DNA of 64,000 bases from Papilionanthe hookeriana x Papilionanthe teres (Eukaryota; Streptophyta; Magnoliopsida; Asparagales; Orchidaceae): NCBI GenBank assembly GCA_022702705.1, contig CM040428.1:58322155-58386154 (forward strand), written 5' to 3'. A model generated the notes under the pieces. The model saw only the letters and a program-made list of their open reading frames with translations, was not told where the DNA came from and ran no database searches. Positions 36,471 through 47,737 of the stretch are shown one piece after another. Position 1 is the stretch's first letter. Every line of letters starts with the position of its first letter. The position numbers and the translations under genes are program-made.

Positions 36471-37960
36471 GGGGCTCGGTTCGTTCTTTTCCTACCCCTA
36501 CCCGTGAGGTTGTTGGATCTTGTTGTTTGGCTTGTTTTGCCCCCTCTTCTCCCCTCTATATAGCCTTTACATGAGAATTACGGGTGCCTTATATTGGTCT
36601 CAGAGAGAGGTTTAGATATTGCATTTTGGAATGTTGGGACAATGAAAATTTCAAAAGAGGCTATTTTTTTTTCATGTCACCGGACTTTCGAAATGGTTTA
36701 AAATGTGGCTTTAAGGGCCGATCCATCATTCTTCTTTTTGCTCTTTCAGGTGGGTTGGTTCATCCTCTCTCTCACCCCATTTTCTTCTTTTCTTTCATTG
36801 TTTTTTAGTTTGATTTAAATGCTTATGTCTTAAATATAAGCGCACATATATATCCGTCGCTATAAACGAACCATCAAGAAAGGCTGCAAGTTGATTGGTT
36901 TTGGGTTTTAGGCGGTGATGACTGACATCTACACATAGAGCAGAATAATATTACATCGACGGCATCAGGAACCAACTTAGGGACTTGGTGAGAGTGTAGG
37001 ATGTAAATATTATTCATCGACACTAGGCTAGCGAGGCCCCTTGCATTCTTAGGCTGCTGGTAGTCCTAGCCTTACTAGTGTGATTAACTCGTGAACATTC
37101 AAATTTATAAAACACAACAGAACAGATACATCACTTATAAAAATATTTTGATTACTAAATAGAAAAGCATTTTTCTTGTATCCGAGAAATATATATGCAT
37201 GACAAAACGTGAAATTTGAATAACATAAATCTGATTTTCCACTCGTCGATTACTTGTACTTGGCTAAGAATTGCCCTCCTAGGATTGTCTTGTTGAAAAT
37301 TTCTAGCGGAATGTCCGGCTTTATGTTTGTGGATGACCGATGGGTGCCTACGGAGTCTCTTGGGAATGATAAATCTGAGCCTACCCCGACTTGAATGCTT
37401 GTGATTTTCTTCGGTTTTTCACACGTTCCCTACGACTTCTTCAAGTTTTTGTGGTTCACTTGTGATTTTCCTAAGTTTTCTTTTTTTTTTAATGTTATTT
37501 TTTTGTATATAAATGCATGTTCGCCCTACATGGTAATATCTCCACTATACTTGTACACTTTTACCTGTGACGCTAACCCCATTTGCAGGAACAGTAGCAA
37601 ACCCGCCAGATATACATGTTTATTTTTATATTTATAGTATTCTGTCGTCTCTACTGCGTATTCTACTACTCTTTTCTACTGTACACTCTACAGTCTTTTC
37701 TTTACTGTTGTTTTCCCTACTGCACTATTTATGAATTTCCTTTACAACACCTCCTACTATTTCTTTTATTTATGCATATTATAGTATTTTAGAATATGAG
37801 AACAATAGCATAGTTCTATAGGAGGCACACAGCGGCAGGCCACAGATCCGACAATTGCATGCACACTTAACCTAACACTAAACCTGCAATCGTTACAACG
37901 AGAAGTTTGGAACTTGGAACAAGTCTTCGTGGGCAACGCGACGAAGATGCAGCGAATGGA
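36471..37960. other. No gene seen; retroelement-like
   Basis: Includes CTCTATATAGCC (36553), a possible TATA box, and TGTCCGGCTTTATG, but no recognisable protein. Likely decayed retroelement DNA. Confidence 0.3.
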
Positions 37961-37984
37961 GGAGGAAAATCTATAACAACAAAA

Positions 37985-38720
37985 TAAGTCTACACCAACT
38001 AAACATTTCCTTTAGTTTAAATAACATAAGACACAAGACTTCGAGGCGATATGCCAAGCGCGACATAAATCCTCACCTTATCTTTTAGGCCTTTGCATAA
38101 CCATGTTGTTAAGTTCTAACACTTTTAGGATTCCAAGGTTGTCGTGCGGTACAACGTAAATCCTTTTATCTTCTTAGGCTATTTGCACGATCAGGTTCAT
38201 GCGAGTGTAAGCTCTAAATAATAAAATCAGCATGATTAAACATTAAATAACTTCATTGCAAAGACATAAAGCCAAACAAATAGAATAGATGGAAAGTCAT
38301 ATGAGGTTCTTCTAAAACTCTATGATGTCCCCCACTTCTTCGTTAAAATAAACTGTTCCTATTTTGAGTCGTTTCTTATTAACTTTCGCGTGTCCATCAT
38401 TGAAAACATGAACTTTGAAACTCTTAAAAGCAGATCCACTGATCTTATTCGAGAGTATTCTTAGGAGACTTCAGTCATCTAAGATATAATTAGTTATAGG
38501 GGCTTGCCTCTATAGGGAACTTAAGAACCCAGGTAATATAAACCCTATTTAATCTTTATACTACATAGGGGAACTTGTCGGCTTATAAAAAAATAGTTTT
38601 GCAGACCGAATGAATACCATAGATTCTTTAGTTTATTTAATCGAGCTCCACTATTTAAGTGATATGTCTACCCTTCGAGATATATGCATTACTTGCGATG
38701 TTGTGTTCGTTTAATTCAAA
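37985..38720 (+). repeat. Dispersed repeat D, copy 2
   Basis: Same order as 11990-12980 (TTTAGGCCTTTGCATAACC, AAGATATAATTAGTTATAGGG, GATTCTTTAGTTTATTTAATC). No tandem duplication in this copy. Confidence 0.6.
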
Positions 38721-38984
38721 CAATTGAATGTATGATATCTTGTCTTATTTTTTTCCATAAATTAAAATATTTTATTTCAAAAAGACATGTATCGTACTAT
38801 TTTAAATTAAATCTAAAATTAAATTTTAAAACGACCGATAAGTGACAGATTCATTGGTTTATATACCGTGTTTTTTGAAACCTCACAGCTGCATAAAAAT
38901 TTAATTTATTACTTTTATTATTCATTTTAACTTATATTACATCTAAGCTTTTGTGCTTTATGGTTTTGAATTTTTAGGAAAGAT

Positions 38985-39180
38985 GAGTTTGAGGATTTCT
39001 GCTACCTCCAGAGCATTATTTGCTACCGCGGACTACAATGTTCCTTTCTTACTTCGTGACAACCATATAACTACCTGAGACAGTTTTACAAGTGTCCGAT
39101 GAGAAGAGCAGAATGCTGCAACTTCTTTAGGCAGACGGATAGATTGGAGGATGTCACTGTCGATGGAGATCGGACATAGA
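38985..39180 (+). pseudogene. GRF-type zinc-finger-like relic
   Basis: One frame reads CYRGLQCSFLTS, a stop, then QPYNYLRQFYKCPMRRAECC and NFFRQTD. This matches the spacing of a GRF zinc finger (CxCG...TS...N..R.FY.C......C.FF.W.D), with C to R at the second cysteine, an in-frame stop, and the usual W replaced. Such short GRF proteins are common in plant genomes and often repeat-associated. Confidence 0.4.
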
Positions 39181-39434
39181 GAGTTTCTTTGGAGGACTAC
39201 TTATCGTTAGACATAAATTAAGTGCATTTTAAAAATAATATTATAATATTATTAATTGTTATTTTAATAGTCTTTTTTTTAAATTTTGATTGTTGTGTTC
39301 CTCACTGTTTAGTAAGGTGCTTATTTTTATTTTGTAATGTTTGAACCAAATATTTACTTTCAATTATAAAATGTGCTAGTATGAACAATTTTATTATAAT
39401 CAATATTGCAGTATAATGCAAGAAAGATCATTTG

Positions 39435-39581
39435 TTCAGAAGCAGCTACAATACAACTGTTTCAAAACTACAAAAACAAACAACAGGCAGCTTATTCGCA
39501 AAAGCTTCTACACAACAGCTTCCTACCACGGTTGGTGAGCAACAGCTTTTAAAGAAGTTGTACTTACCCCAAAACAGACTC
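39435..39581. mobile_element. Tourist-like MITE, right end only clear
   Basis: The right end TACTTACCCCAAAACAGACTC is followed by TTA (39582-39584). The interior is rich in AAGCAGCTAC/CAGCTTC motifs like the other Tourist copies here. I could not place the left end. Confidence 0.4.
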
Positions 39582-39584
39582 TTA

Positions 39585-40600
39585 GTGAGTGTCTGTCTTA
39601 GAGAGTGAGAGCGAGAGTGACTGTGCAGACGTGGAAAGACCAGGAAGCGAAGGCAACTAGAGATCAAATGTAGTTCCTTTTCTTTCCTAGTTCACATTGT
39701 ATTGTGTAGTCTTCTTAGATTCTAACTTATTTTAAGTTTTTATTCAAACATGATTGTTAACTAAATTTTAACTTTCAGTTTATGGTAAACCTTAAATGTT
39801 TGTATGTATAAAGTATTGATTTGTGAAAAAGTTACATTCTAGATTATTGTGGTTTACTAGATCTTCATTTAGCCAACCTTTTTTCAAAACCTTGTCTGTC
39901 TATATAGGTAAAGGAAGAACTACTGTGGAATAGATAGGGTAAATAAAATAAATTTTTGGGTATATAAGCATATTATACTTGCAGCTTAGAGATCATTTGA
40001 GAGATTATTTTAATGCAATCATTTGAATTGATTATGATTTAAATATACCTAATACATACAAATGATCAAGTGCCGTATGGTATCAAAAGAGACTTTGAAA
40101 CATTATTGCTCTCAGTTGACAATAATAATTGAATATTATATCAACCACATTTGTATTTTAACTTCATTATACGCGAACTATAGATTAGAGTATTATGACT
40201 CGTTACAAAAATAACAAAAACAAATTGTGCAGTGTATAATTTTATGTAAAGATACTTTGTTTAAATACTATTATTTAAATTTGTTGGACAAAATAATGAT
40301 TTAAAAATTAGTATTTAACTTATTATAAATCTTTAAATTGATCCTTATAAAAATAAATACTCTATTCACTGCTCTATTACTTGAAACAATAGGTATATTT
40401 ATAAATGCAACAAAATTGTAGGCAGCAATCCAACACGCTGTACTTTCACAAACTGGAGGCATGTAACAGTCAATAGTAATTCAAAAAATAAAAAAATAAA
40501 TAAATAAATAAATAATCAATGGCTAAGTTTTGTAATGCCGAAAAATATCTAATAAACTTGGTTTTTATGAACAATAATATGCTCACCTTGAGGAGAGAAA
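39585..40600. other. No gene seen
   Basis: AT-rich intergenic DNA; an (AAAT)n-like run at 40490-40516. Confidence 0.5.
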
Positions 40601-40905
40601 TTTATGTATAGAGTACGCACGCAATTTTGTGTGCGTGCAAAGGTTATTAGAGGGTATTGGGGAGGTTTATGTCGGTGTTATTGGGGTTAATACCCCCAAT
40701 AACCTCACAAAACCCTCGAATAACACTCAATAATATGAAAGCTAAACCGCAAAACTGTTTGGTAGGTTATTCGGTAATTATTGGGAGGTTATTGGAGTTA
40801 ATACCCCAATAACCTCTCAATAACCCCCAATAACAGGTTATTGGGAGATTATTCCGGGGAGTACACATGCAGAACTGCGTTGATACTCCTTACATTTCTC
40901 TTCCT
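40600..40905. mobile_element. MITE-like element with paired TTATTGGGG palindromes
   Basis: Two internal palindromes centred on TTAA (GTTATTGGGGTTAATACCCC near 40676-40703, GGTTATTGGAGTTAATACCCC near 40787-40813) plus many single TTATTGGG units on both strands. The left border has GTACGCACGC...GTGCGTGC and the right border GCAGAACTGCGTTGATACTCC, which resembles the ends of the foldback elements at 2600-2788 and 53440-53700. No clear target duplication. Confidence 0.5.
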
Positions 40906-41304
40906 TGAGAGTGTCTTAACACTAAAACAACATATGATCAAGTGATGTTTACATATAGCCTATACAATTCAAGCAATAGAGAAGAGGTAGGTGGTCAGTC
41001 TCCAATAGATCGGCCTAGTTTTATCTAGTTCAAGATGGCTTTGGTGACTTGATGTCCAATGGCATACAAATTCATGTGATAGTGTTCAGAGTGAATTTTC
41101 TCTTTGAAATTGGTTATCTCGATTGTCAATTTACAAAGAGTAGAATATAGACATCTGAAAAACTTTAAAAGTTTGTAAATTTGACATTTTTAATTCAAAA
41201 AATTCAAAGAACAAAAGAAAAATACATAAAATCATAGTTGAGCAAATTACATTTGTGAACTATATCATCCCAAAACTAAAACCTTCAAATCATTGGGCTA
41301 TTTC

Positions 41305-41466
41305 TAGAGTTGTGAATTTAGCTCGAAGATCGTAAATCACTCGAAAATTTGTTTGAATTTTGGCTCACTTCGAAATAAACGAGCCGAGCTGTATACTAAA
41401 ATTTTGGATCAAACTATTTTCGAGCCAACTCCAACTAAACTCAAAATTGGATCATTAACATACCTA
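41305..41466. mobile_element. Small hAT-like MITE plus a second degraded copy
   Basis: TAGAGTTGTGAATTTAGCTC on the left and an inverted TAGGTATGTTAATGATCC on the right enclose GAGCCGAGCTGTATACT. A related degraded copy follows to about 41600 (CTGTAAATTTAGTCAGTTTAG ... CCAAATTGGATCATTAAA). No matching 8-bp flanks. Confidence 0.35.
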
Positions 41467-41599
41467 GCGATGTTAAGACTGTAAATTTAGTCAGTTTAGT
41501 TCAAAGATCGTTAATTGCTTAAAAATTAATTTGAATTTTGACTCGGATCAAAATAAGCAAACCGACCCAATATTGATTCCAAATTGGATCATTAAAACT

Positions 41600-42220
41600 C
41601 CACCCAAACCATTCACATCCTTTTCATATTCGTTGTCACCTCAATGCAGCAATTCATTCTCTCTCTCTTCCATCTCCTCTCTCCCACCCCACATGGATGG
41701 ATAAGAATCAAGCAAGGCACCATCCCAGCAAAGCTACAAAAGGTGTTCTATCATCCCTCCCACTCTGGTTTCAGTCCCCTACAACTTTGGCATACTTGGA
41801 GGCTAAAAAAGAAGCCATCCCACCAAGCTAAATCCATAATTACTTCTACCATACAAAAAGAAAACAGAGAAAAGATGAGGCAAGGTTGCAATCATTGGAC
41901 ACGTAAAGTTTGCACTAGCAGCTTCATATCATTGATTTATTATATAAGCCCAATTTATTTTTACAATGTGATGATCATTATCTAAAATAGTAAACATGAA
42001 CAGGACCTTCATTATCACAAGATCTGCACATTCATATACGTAAAGAATAACAACAATGGTTTTAAAAAAGGTAAAAAATGTGAAAAGAAGCGAGAGCAAA
42101 CACAGGGAAAGAAGTACGAAGAGGACGACCACCAAGCACATCCATCAGCGACGGCCAAAGTCCCATTTTTTGATCTATAAACCTGAAGAGACCGTCGGTG
42201 TAATTTGATCTAACCTGAAA
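41600..42220. other. Downstream region of the BAG gene
   Basis: The BAG 3' untranslated region should lie here on the minus strand. The plus-strand frame at 41644-41985 has no family match and is probably fortuitous. Confidence 0.4.
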
Positions 42221-43455
42221 TCAGAACAATTCCCAGTCAAACCTTGGGGTGGGCGCCGCCGACGAAGCGGCGGTGGAGGAAGCCGTGGTGGTGGATGAAG
42301 TAGATGCAGAGGCGCGGGGGGAGAAGAGGGAGTCGAAAGTCTCCCACTTTGTTGTTACGATAACCGACGGCGGCTGCGGGGATGAAGAAGACTTTTTCTT
42401 TTGCCGTTGCTGCGGTGGCGCCGCCGCCGCCGCCGCTGGAGTTTCTTCGTCATACACCTTTGGCATTGCATTCTTAAGCTTAATCACATCCAGCCTCTCC
42501 ACGTACCTCTGAACTCTCTTTACCTGATTCACATGAATCAGTGCATTGGAGATAGCCCGATGAGAATATGACGGGGTTCGTCAAAAGAATTGATTTTGGA
42601 TTCATACCTGCATTCTTCTCTGGAGCTTGGCTTCCCCGTCGGCGATTACACCGTCTAACTTGAGCAGCTCGTTCATCAACAGCTCGATCAGTCTCAGTAA
42701 CTCGTTCTCCGAAACCTTTCCTCCTTTCGAAAAAACGACTTCCAGCGCCGACACCTGCGAGTAGATCAAGAAAAAGAATTCTTGAATTCGGAAAAAAGAA
42801 ATTGTGATGATGAAATAATGCCATGAGGTGTTCGACGAAAGTACGGACCTGGGAGGCGAGCTTGTCGACCTCCAAAGTGATCTGTGAGATCGATTTTACG
42901 GCCTTATCCATCTTGGCTGCGCGTCGCATCTCAAGAACTCGCTTGGCCTGAGCCGCAGGATCCTCGACGACCACCATTTTTGATCTGTCTTTCACACCAG
43001 ACATATCGAGATAAGAGGCGGAATCACGCTCCTTGTCCTTAAAGACTATCTTCTGGTCCTGCGGGTGCAGCCCTGTTCGCTCCGCGAGGAGCTTTTTCAG
43101 ATCCCCTGCTCAAAGCCGTGAGCTTTCTCATTGTCACATTCAAAAACCAATATTTTCTAATCTTTATCCAGAAGTAGAAGAGCATTCATAAATTACCGAA
43201 GGTAGCCTGCGAACTAATGTAGATCTCATGGTAGATAGAACCGTGCTTCACACGCAGGCGGAAGGTCGGCACGGGCACTGCAGCGGCACCGTCTTCCGAG
43301 CTCCGTTTCTGCACGAGCATACCGCACGGCCGAACCTCCCACTTCGGCTGCTCATTCACCGGAACCATCGCCGGAGAATCCTTCATAGTCGCAAAAGCTT
43401 TCACCGGCCCAGCGGCCTCCGCCGCTACAGCCGTTGCAGTCCTCATACGCATCAT
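42221..43455 (-). CDS. BAG-family chaperone regulator (ubiquitin-like + BAG domains), 4 exons
   Basis: Spliced gene. CDS exons on the minus strand are 43455-43197, 43105-42849, 42754-42608 and 42523-42221; all three introns (84-94 bp) are GT-AG and the phases join cleanly to give 321 residues. Residues about 64-135 are a ubiquitin-like domain (FRLRVKHGSIYHEIYISSQA, then DLKKLLAERTGLHP and KIVFKDKER). Residues about 145-235 are the BAG helical bundle (ISQITLEVDKLASQV, LLRLIELLMNELLKLD, RVQRYVERLDVIK). The tail holds an alanine run (249-255), a Lys/Ser patch, the conserved VTTKWETFD motif (about 277-284) and a Ser/Thr/Ala stretch. In plants this is the BAG1-4 type, in which the BAG domain binds the Hsp70 ATPase domain and works as a nucleotide-exchange co-chaperone in stress and cell-death control. 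Which of BAG1-4 it is remains open. Met 1 and Met 2 are adjacent, so the exact start is uncertain by one codon. Confidence 0.9.
42524..42607 (-). other. BAG gene intron 3
   Basis: GT at 42607-42606 and AG at 42525-42524, phase 0. It joins EAKLQRRMQ to VKRVQRYVER and completes the last BAG helix. Confidence 0.85.
42755..42848 (-). other. BAG gene intron 2
   Basis: GT at 42848-42847 and AG at 42756-42755, phase 0. It lies after EVDKLASQ in the first BAG helix. Reading through it would give an unrelated tail with no family match. Confidence 0.85.
43106..43196 (-). other. BAG gene intron 1
   Basis: GT at 43196-43195 and AG at 43107-43106. It splits a Gly codon after ...SSQATF, so the ubiquitin-like domain is interrupted after its second strand. 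Joining the exons restores FGDLKKLLAERTG, as expected for this family. Confidence 0.85.
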
Positions 43456-44124
43456 CTTACAAAATCCTGAATCAGATCCGACACTAGCAAATTAACAAGC
43501 CGTCAGAGATTCAGCGGGGAAGTGGATCGCCGCAGATTTCCAAATCAAAGCGGGGATTTTTAGAAGAGTGTAGTAGATAAAACAGCCACAGTGTTGAGCT
43601 GTGGGGGATGGGGAAAGAGAGCCGCCGACCGCCTTGGAAAGCAGGCCGCCCCCTCTCTCACGGAACAGAGCGAGACAAAATAGCGGGGGAGGAGAAGGAT
43701 GAAAATATTATTAAAGTAGAACGGAGGAGGATGCATCACCAACCATAGTAATGGTAGAAGTATATCAAAGAATGAGTCGTTTTGGAAGGCGGATGAACTG
43801 GGAAGCCAGCAACATATGAGAGGTCCCCCGGTTAGGTGCCGTCAGAGTGGGTGGGCGAATGAAGGGCTTTATTCAGCCAGCTCACTCTAACTAAAGCTTC
43901 CTTACCATGCGATATCCATCCTGGTATTTCTCTAGTATTTCCTTAAGATTCGGGATGATATTGGAATTTCTTGTTATTGATAGTAGAAGTTTGCTTTTGT
44001 TTGAAGTTGTTTGAAGGAGCTTCGTCTTCTTTAAAAGTCACATGATGGAACGAGCATCATCATAGTTTACATTTGAAAATAGGAAAAATCGCCGTCCTAG
44101 ATGTTTTAAGATCCACTGATGATT
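43456..44124. other. Upstream region of the BAG gene
   Basis: Upstream DNA on the minus strand: the first 300 bp carry a pyrimidine-rich leader (minus strand CTCTCTTTCCCCATCC near 43600-43625). No core promoter could be placed firmly. Confidence 0.4.
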
Positions 44125-44382
44125 GGGGCTGTTTATTTGATGCGGTGGTGTTTTGAAAATGCACCAGACTAGTTTGGGTAAACTGTGTTTTGGCAGCTTA
44201 AACGTTTTCAAAACACTGAAAACAACGTTTTCACATCGCAACGGTGGCAGTTTTCTGGCTGTGATCTGGCTTTTTCAAAAAAAAAAAAATGTAATAGTTA
44301 TCGCAACTAGTGTATCAGCATATTATTTTTAAGCAACTTATCAGTTGATTTTCAATAAACTACAGCTACCCCAAACAAATCC
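44125..44382. mobile_element. Tourist-like MITE, 258 bp
   Basis: Starts GGGGCTGTTTATTTGATGCGG and ends CAGCTACCCCAAACAAATCC. The body (CTGATAAGTTGC, GAAAAAGCCAGATCACAGCC, read on the minus strand) is the same family as 50523-50748. TTA follows the right end; the left flank is ATT, so the target duplication has decayed or the end is off by a base. Confidence 0.65.
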
Positions 44383-44919
44383 TTAATCTTAACCCTAATC
44401 CACTGTTCCACCTAAGAAATATCACAGTATGCTATTGCTAGGGACTCATACTAGAGCTTAGTTGTAATTGAGCGCAGCCTGAATTGCTTTCAACTTACGC
44501 TTGTCCACAAACATGATAACTTTTCTTTCCAGCAGAATATTAATGAAGACAAAACTAAAATCAGAAAGGCGTATAATTAATATAATTTTTAGATAAATAG
44601 AATAGTAATTTTAATTAGTTAATATTTAAAGTATAATTATTCTGATTAATTAATGACAAATTATCAATTATAACATCTTGATAATTAATTATACAGAATA
44701 TAAAATTATTTCATGAATTTTTTAAATGATGAGAAAGCCCATAATCGATCAGTGTTCTTGGAATTCCAAATTATGTTTTTCTGGAAAAGACAAAATAGGT
44801 GGGACCATCTCTGATGTTATAGTTGTCTGGTAACCGCTAATCATCAATCATTAAAAGATTACATAAAATTTACCCTAATGGTAAAATAATAAATAAAAAC
44901 TTAAATTTCTTTGTACTAA

Positions 44920-45125
44920 TAAATTTAAGAAAAATTATTGCATGAGGATTCCGTAGGTACGGAGGTCAATGGCGGAGAGCAACGTGATAAGTGAGCCCCG
45001 CTACCATACACTGCCGTTCGCCAGAGTATGGGGTGGCGGGGCCCACTTGCTATGTGGCACCCCGCCATTGGACTCCGCATGCATGCGGAGTCCTGATGCA
45101 ATATTTTTTCTTAAATTTAAACGGT
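44920..45125. repeat. Long near-perfect hairpin (foldback MITE), about 205 bp
   Basis: The two arms pair almost throughout: AAATTTAAGAAAAATTATTG with its inverted partner ending CTTAAATTTA; GGTCAATGGCGG with CCGCCATTGGAC; AAGTGAGCCCCGCTACCAT with GTGGCGGGGCCCACTTG. The turn is near 45015. A shared GGAGTCC/GGACTCC motif links it to the 2600-2788 element. No protein function is likely. Confidence 0.65.
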
Positions 45126-45131
45126 AAAATT

Positions 45132-45574
45132 TTGGCTTTGATTTTGAGCGAGCTCAAATTTGGCTCGTGTGCAGCTGATTTGTAATCGACTTGTGTTTGA
45201 AATTATTTGAAAACAGTGTGTTAGTATTCGGTTGGATTACATACTCTAGAAAATTGACTCGGTTTAAATTAATTAGAAAAAAAAAATTTTTGAGTTCTGA
45301 ATTCGAGCATGTATCAATCTTGTAGAAGGAAGGTGCAGAATCGCATGACCCACAAGCTATTCTGATATATATAAATAATATCTTTCTATAAGTAATTTTT
45401 ATAAATTATTTATTTTGAGTTAAAACATGCCGAAGGTAATCAAATAATGCTCGTGTTTGGCTCATTTATAATTCTAGCTTAATTTTTTTTTTCGGTTGCA
45501 TGATTCAAATTCGAGCTACTTAATGAGACGTACACGAGCTATACATGAAAAACAAGCTTTTATGTCACCCCCTA
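45132..45574. mobile_element. hAT-type MITE, left end eroded
   Basis: The right end, inverted, reads TAGGGGGTGACATAAAAGC and the arms hold GAGCTCAAATTTGGCTCGTG and GCTCGTGTTTGGCTC motifs like the other hAT MITEs. A possible 8-bp flank GTAAAATT/GTAAAATA lies at 45124-45131 and 45575-45582. The left terminal repeat is poorly preserved. Confidence 0.45.
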
Positions 45575-45599
45575 GTAAAATACTAAAACATGAAATCTA

Positions 45600-46030
45600 C
45601 CGGAGCACTGGCAGGAAACTTTGATCGCGACCAATCGCGGACGCCTCGGCTGACCAACACAAGACACGGTCTCCACTCGGTCTGTCGCCTCAGTCGGCCG
45701 AATTCAGGCTAATCGACCAGAAAATTTTCGTCATATTAGAATTCAAATTGTGATACATATATAATATGAAATCTATAACATTGATTTGAACATGAAATGA
45801 GTTAAGATCATTTTTCACAACTGCTCTCTCTCCTTTCTATAATTGTATAAAACTCAGCTCTATAAATAAGAGATAAAAATATGAATAAAGAGATCTCTGT
45901 CGATTTCTTATTGACCGCAAATTTTGGGATTATCCTACTCTCTCTTCCTCCTCCGCTGGTTTCTAACTCTTGAGACGTGTTCGCAAATGACAATTCATGA
46001 TTCAACACGTACGAAGTTTGGCTAGAATTT
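45600..46030 (+). mobile_element. LTR fragment, family M
   Basis: TATA box CTCTATAAATAAGAG (about 45860), then CTCTCTCTTCCTCCTCC, a GTTCGCAAATGACAATTC segment and an ACACGTACG end. The same order occurs at 59340-59960 and in part at 53690-53840. The upstream part has GACCAATCGCGGACGCCTCG. No internal genes nearby. Confidence 0.55.
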
Positions 46031-47460
46031 AGGTACACTTCAAATTGATATGACATGGTTGATACAAATTTAAGTATCAATAGTCTAAACATATTAAACC
46101 TAGTTAATCATAGAATCAAACTAGGTGTTTTACTGTTCATATAGGGCTTACTGATCTCTTGGTGGTTCACTAGACCCTATTTAATTACATGTACTCCTAA
46201 GTTAACTCTATTGATTAGCTTAGCTTAATAAAAATCCAAGCTTAGTCTAACTTGACCGAGGTTAGCCACTTGAAAAGAAATTATCACAAATTGACCCGGA
46301 CCTATGGAAACTAGTCCTAATCTAAACGCAACCCAAGTTAACTCGAGCCATAACTAAAGCCAATAATTAGGAGCTTGAGGTTGAATGCCAGTTGAACCAT
46401 TTCACAATAATTAGTTGGTTCTCAAAACCCATAAAATAATTCCTAAGAGCACAAAGATTATTTTTTTATTTTACATAGAAATATTATTTTGAGATTTATC
46501 ATCACTAATTGTAGTGTTTATTATGGAAGGTTCTTGCGGAAGTAGAATAAAAAAAATTAAGAAATTCAAGGTTGAACTAATGTGTTATATCAAGCAACAC
46601 CATGATGCTAGTCATACCATAAAATAGGTTCAAAAATAGAGAGCCCGGTGCCCCAATATTTGATTCTAGAATATCATACCTCTTTTAACACGAAGAATTA
46701 GGGTAAAAACCTTAGACCTTGGTGTCAAAACATTGATATATGTCTTCTATTATTAAATCATTGGAAGAAAAGTGCTTCAAGTTAAAGAGCATGGTCCCAT
46801 GACATCACATTTTATAACACTTAAATTTTAGAGCAAAAGTTAGCCTGAATGAGAGAGAGAATAATGCTATATTTCTAAAGCTTTGCATTACAAGACAACA
46901 ACTTATGGTACTCAACTAAAAAATGATAGCGCGCAATGCCTTGACTTTGCGAACATTGTAAGCAGAAATTTCTAATACAAAAACTTCCAAACATTAAGAC
47001 TCTTTTTTTGTTTATTTTTTAGGAGTACGGAAATGAAGAATTATTAAAGCACTTTGCAAAACATGTAGAATTATAGATAAAGAGAGAGGGAGAGAGCATG
47101 TATAGAAGGGGGTGTTTGGCTCCAAGGATTATTTATCTTTGGTGGGATATAGTAATTTCAAATTTATTAAACTTTTTTTCTCGTTGGATTTAGTAAATTT
47201 GGATTTAACATAAATTGAAGGCAAATTCAGACCTTAAATTTGAAATTTCATAAATCCATGGAACTTATTATTTTTTATGTTTGGCTGAATTTAATTAATA
47301 AATACTGATGATAAATCTTGTTAATAAACCAAATCACATGATTAGCTGAAGGAGCTAGACGTGAGTCTCGTGTGAGTAGGGAGCATATGCGTTGCAATGG
47401 GGAGGTTTTAACAGCATTAGCATGAGCAACGGGGAGGTCGAAAGGGAGTTTAGAGGATTA
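46031..47460. other. No gene seen
   Basis: AT-rich intergenic DNA. GGGTGTTTGGCTCCAAGG at 47109 resembles a Tourist end without a partner. Confidence 0.45.
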
Positions 47461-47737
47461 GGGTTTGTTTAGGACATCTTTTTGGATGCTTTCTTTTTTA
47501 GATCACCACTGCAGTTCTATTTGGGGAACAACCTTGTTGTTGCTTATGAGAAATTTCTATGGTACAAAGTTTTTTTTTTCAAGCTAACTTGTAAAAGTGT
47601 GGTGGCTGTCACAAAGTTGTGATCTGATTTTTTAAAATTAAAATAAATTTGTAATAGTCGCTGCAACTTTTTTAACATCTTTTGCAACAGCTTCACAACT
47701 GCCTCTTCAAAAAGTTACAGCTCTCTTAAATAGACCC
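47461..47737. mobile_element. Tourist-like MITE, 277 bp
   Basis: Begins GGGTTTGTTTAGGACATC after TTA and ends CTCTCTTAAATAGACCC before TTC. The right half (TTGTAATAGTCGCTGCAACT, CTTCACAACTGCCTCTTC) matches the element at 17810-18100, so both belong to one subfamily. The target duplication is TTA against TTC. Confidence 0.65.

Noticed and set aside
42249..42512. 87-codon plus-strand frame rich in Ala, Glu and Val
   Set aside because: Antisense shadow of the last BAG exon.
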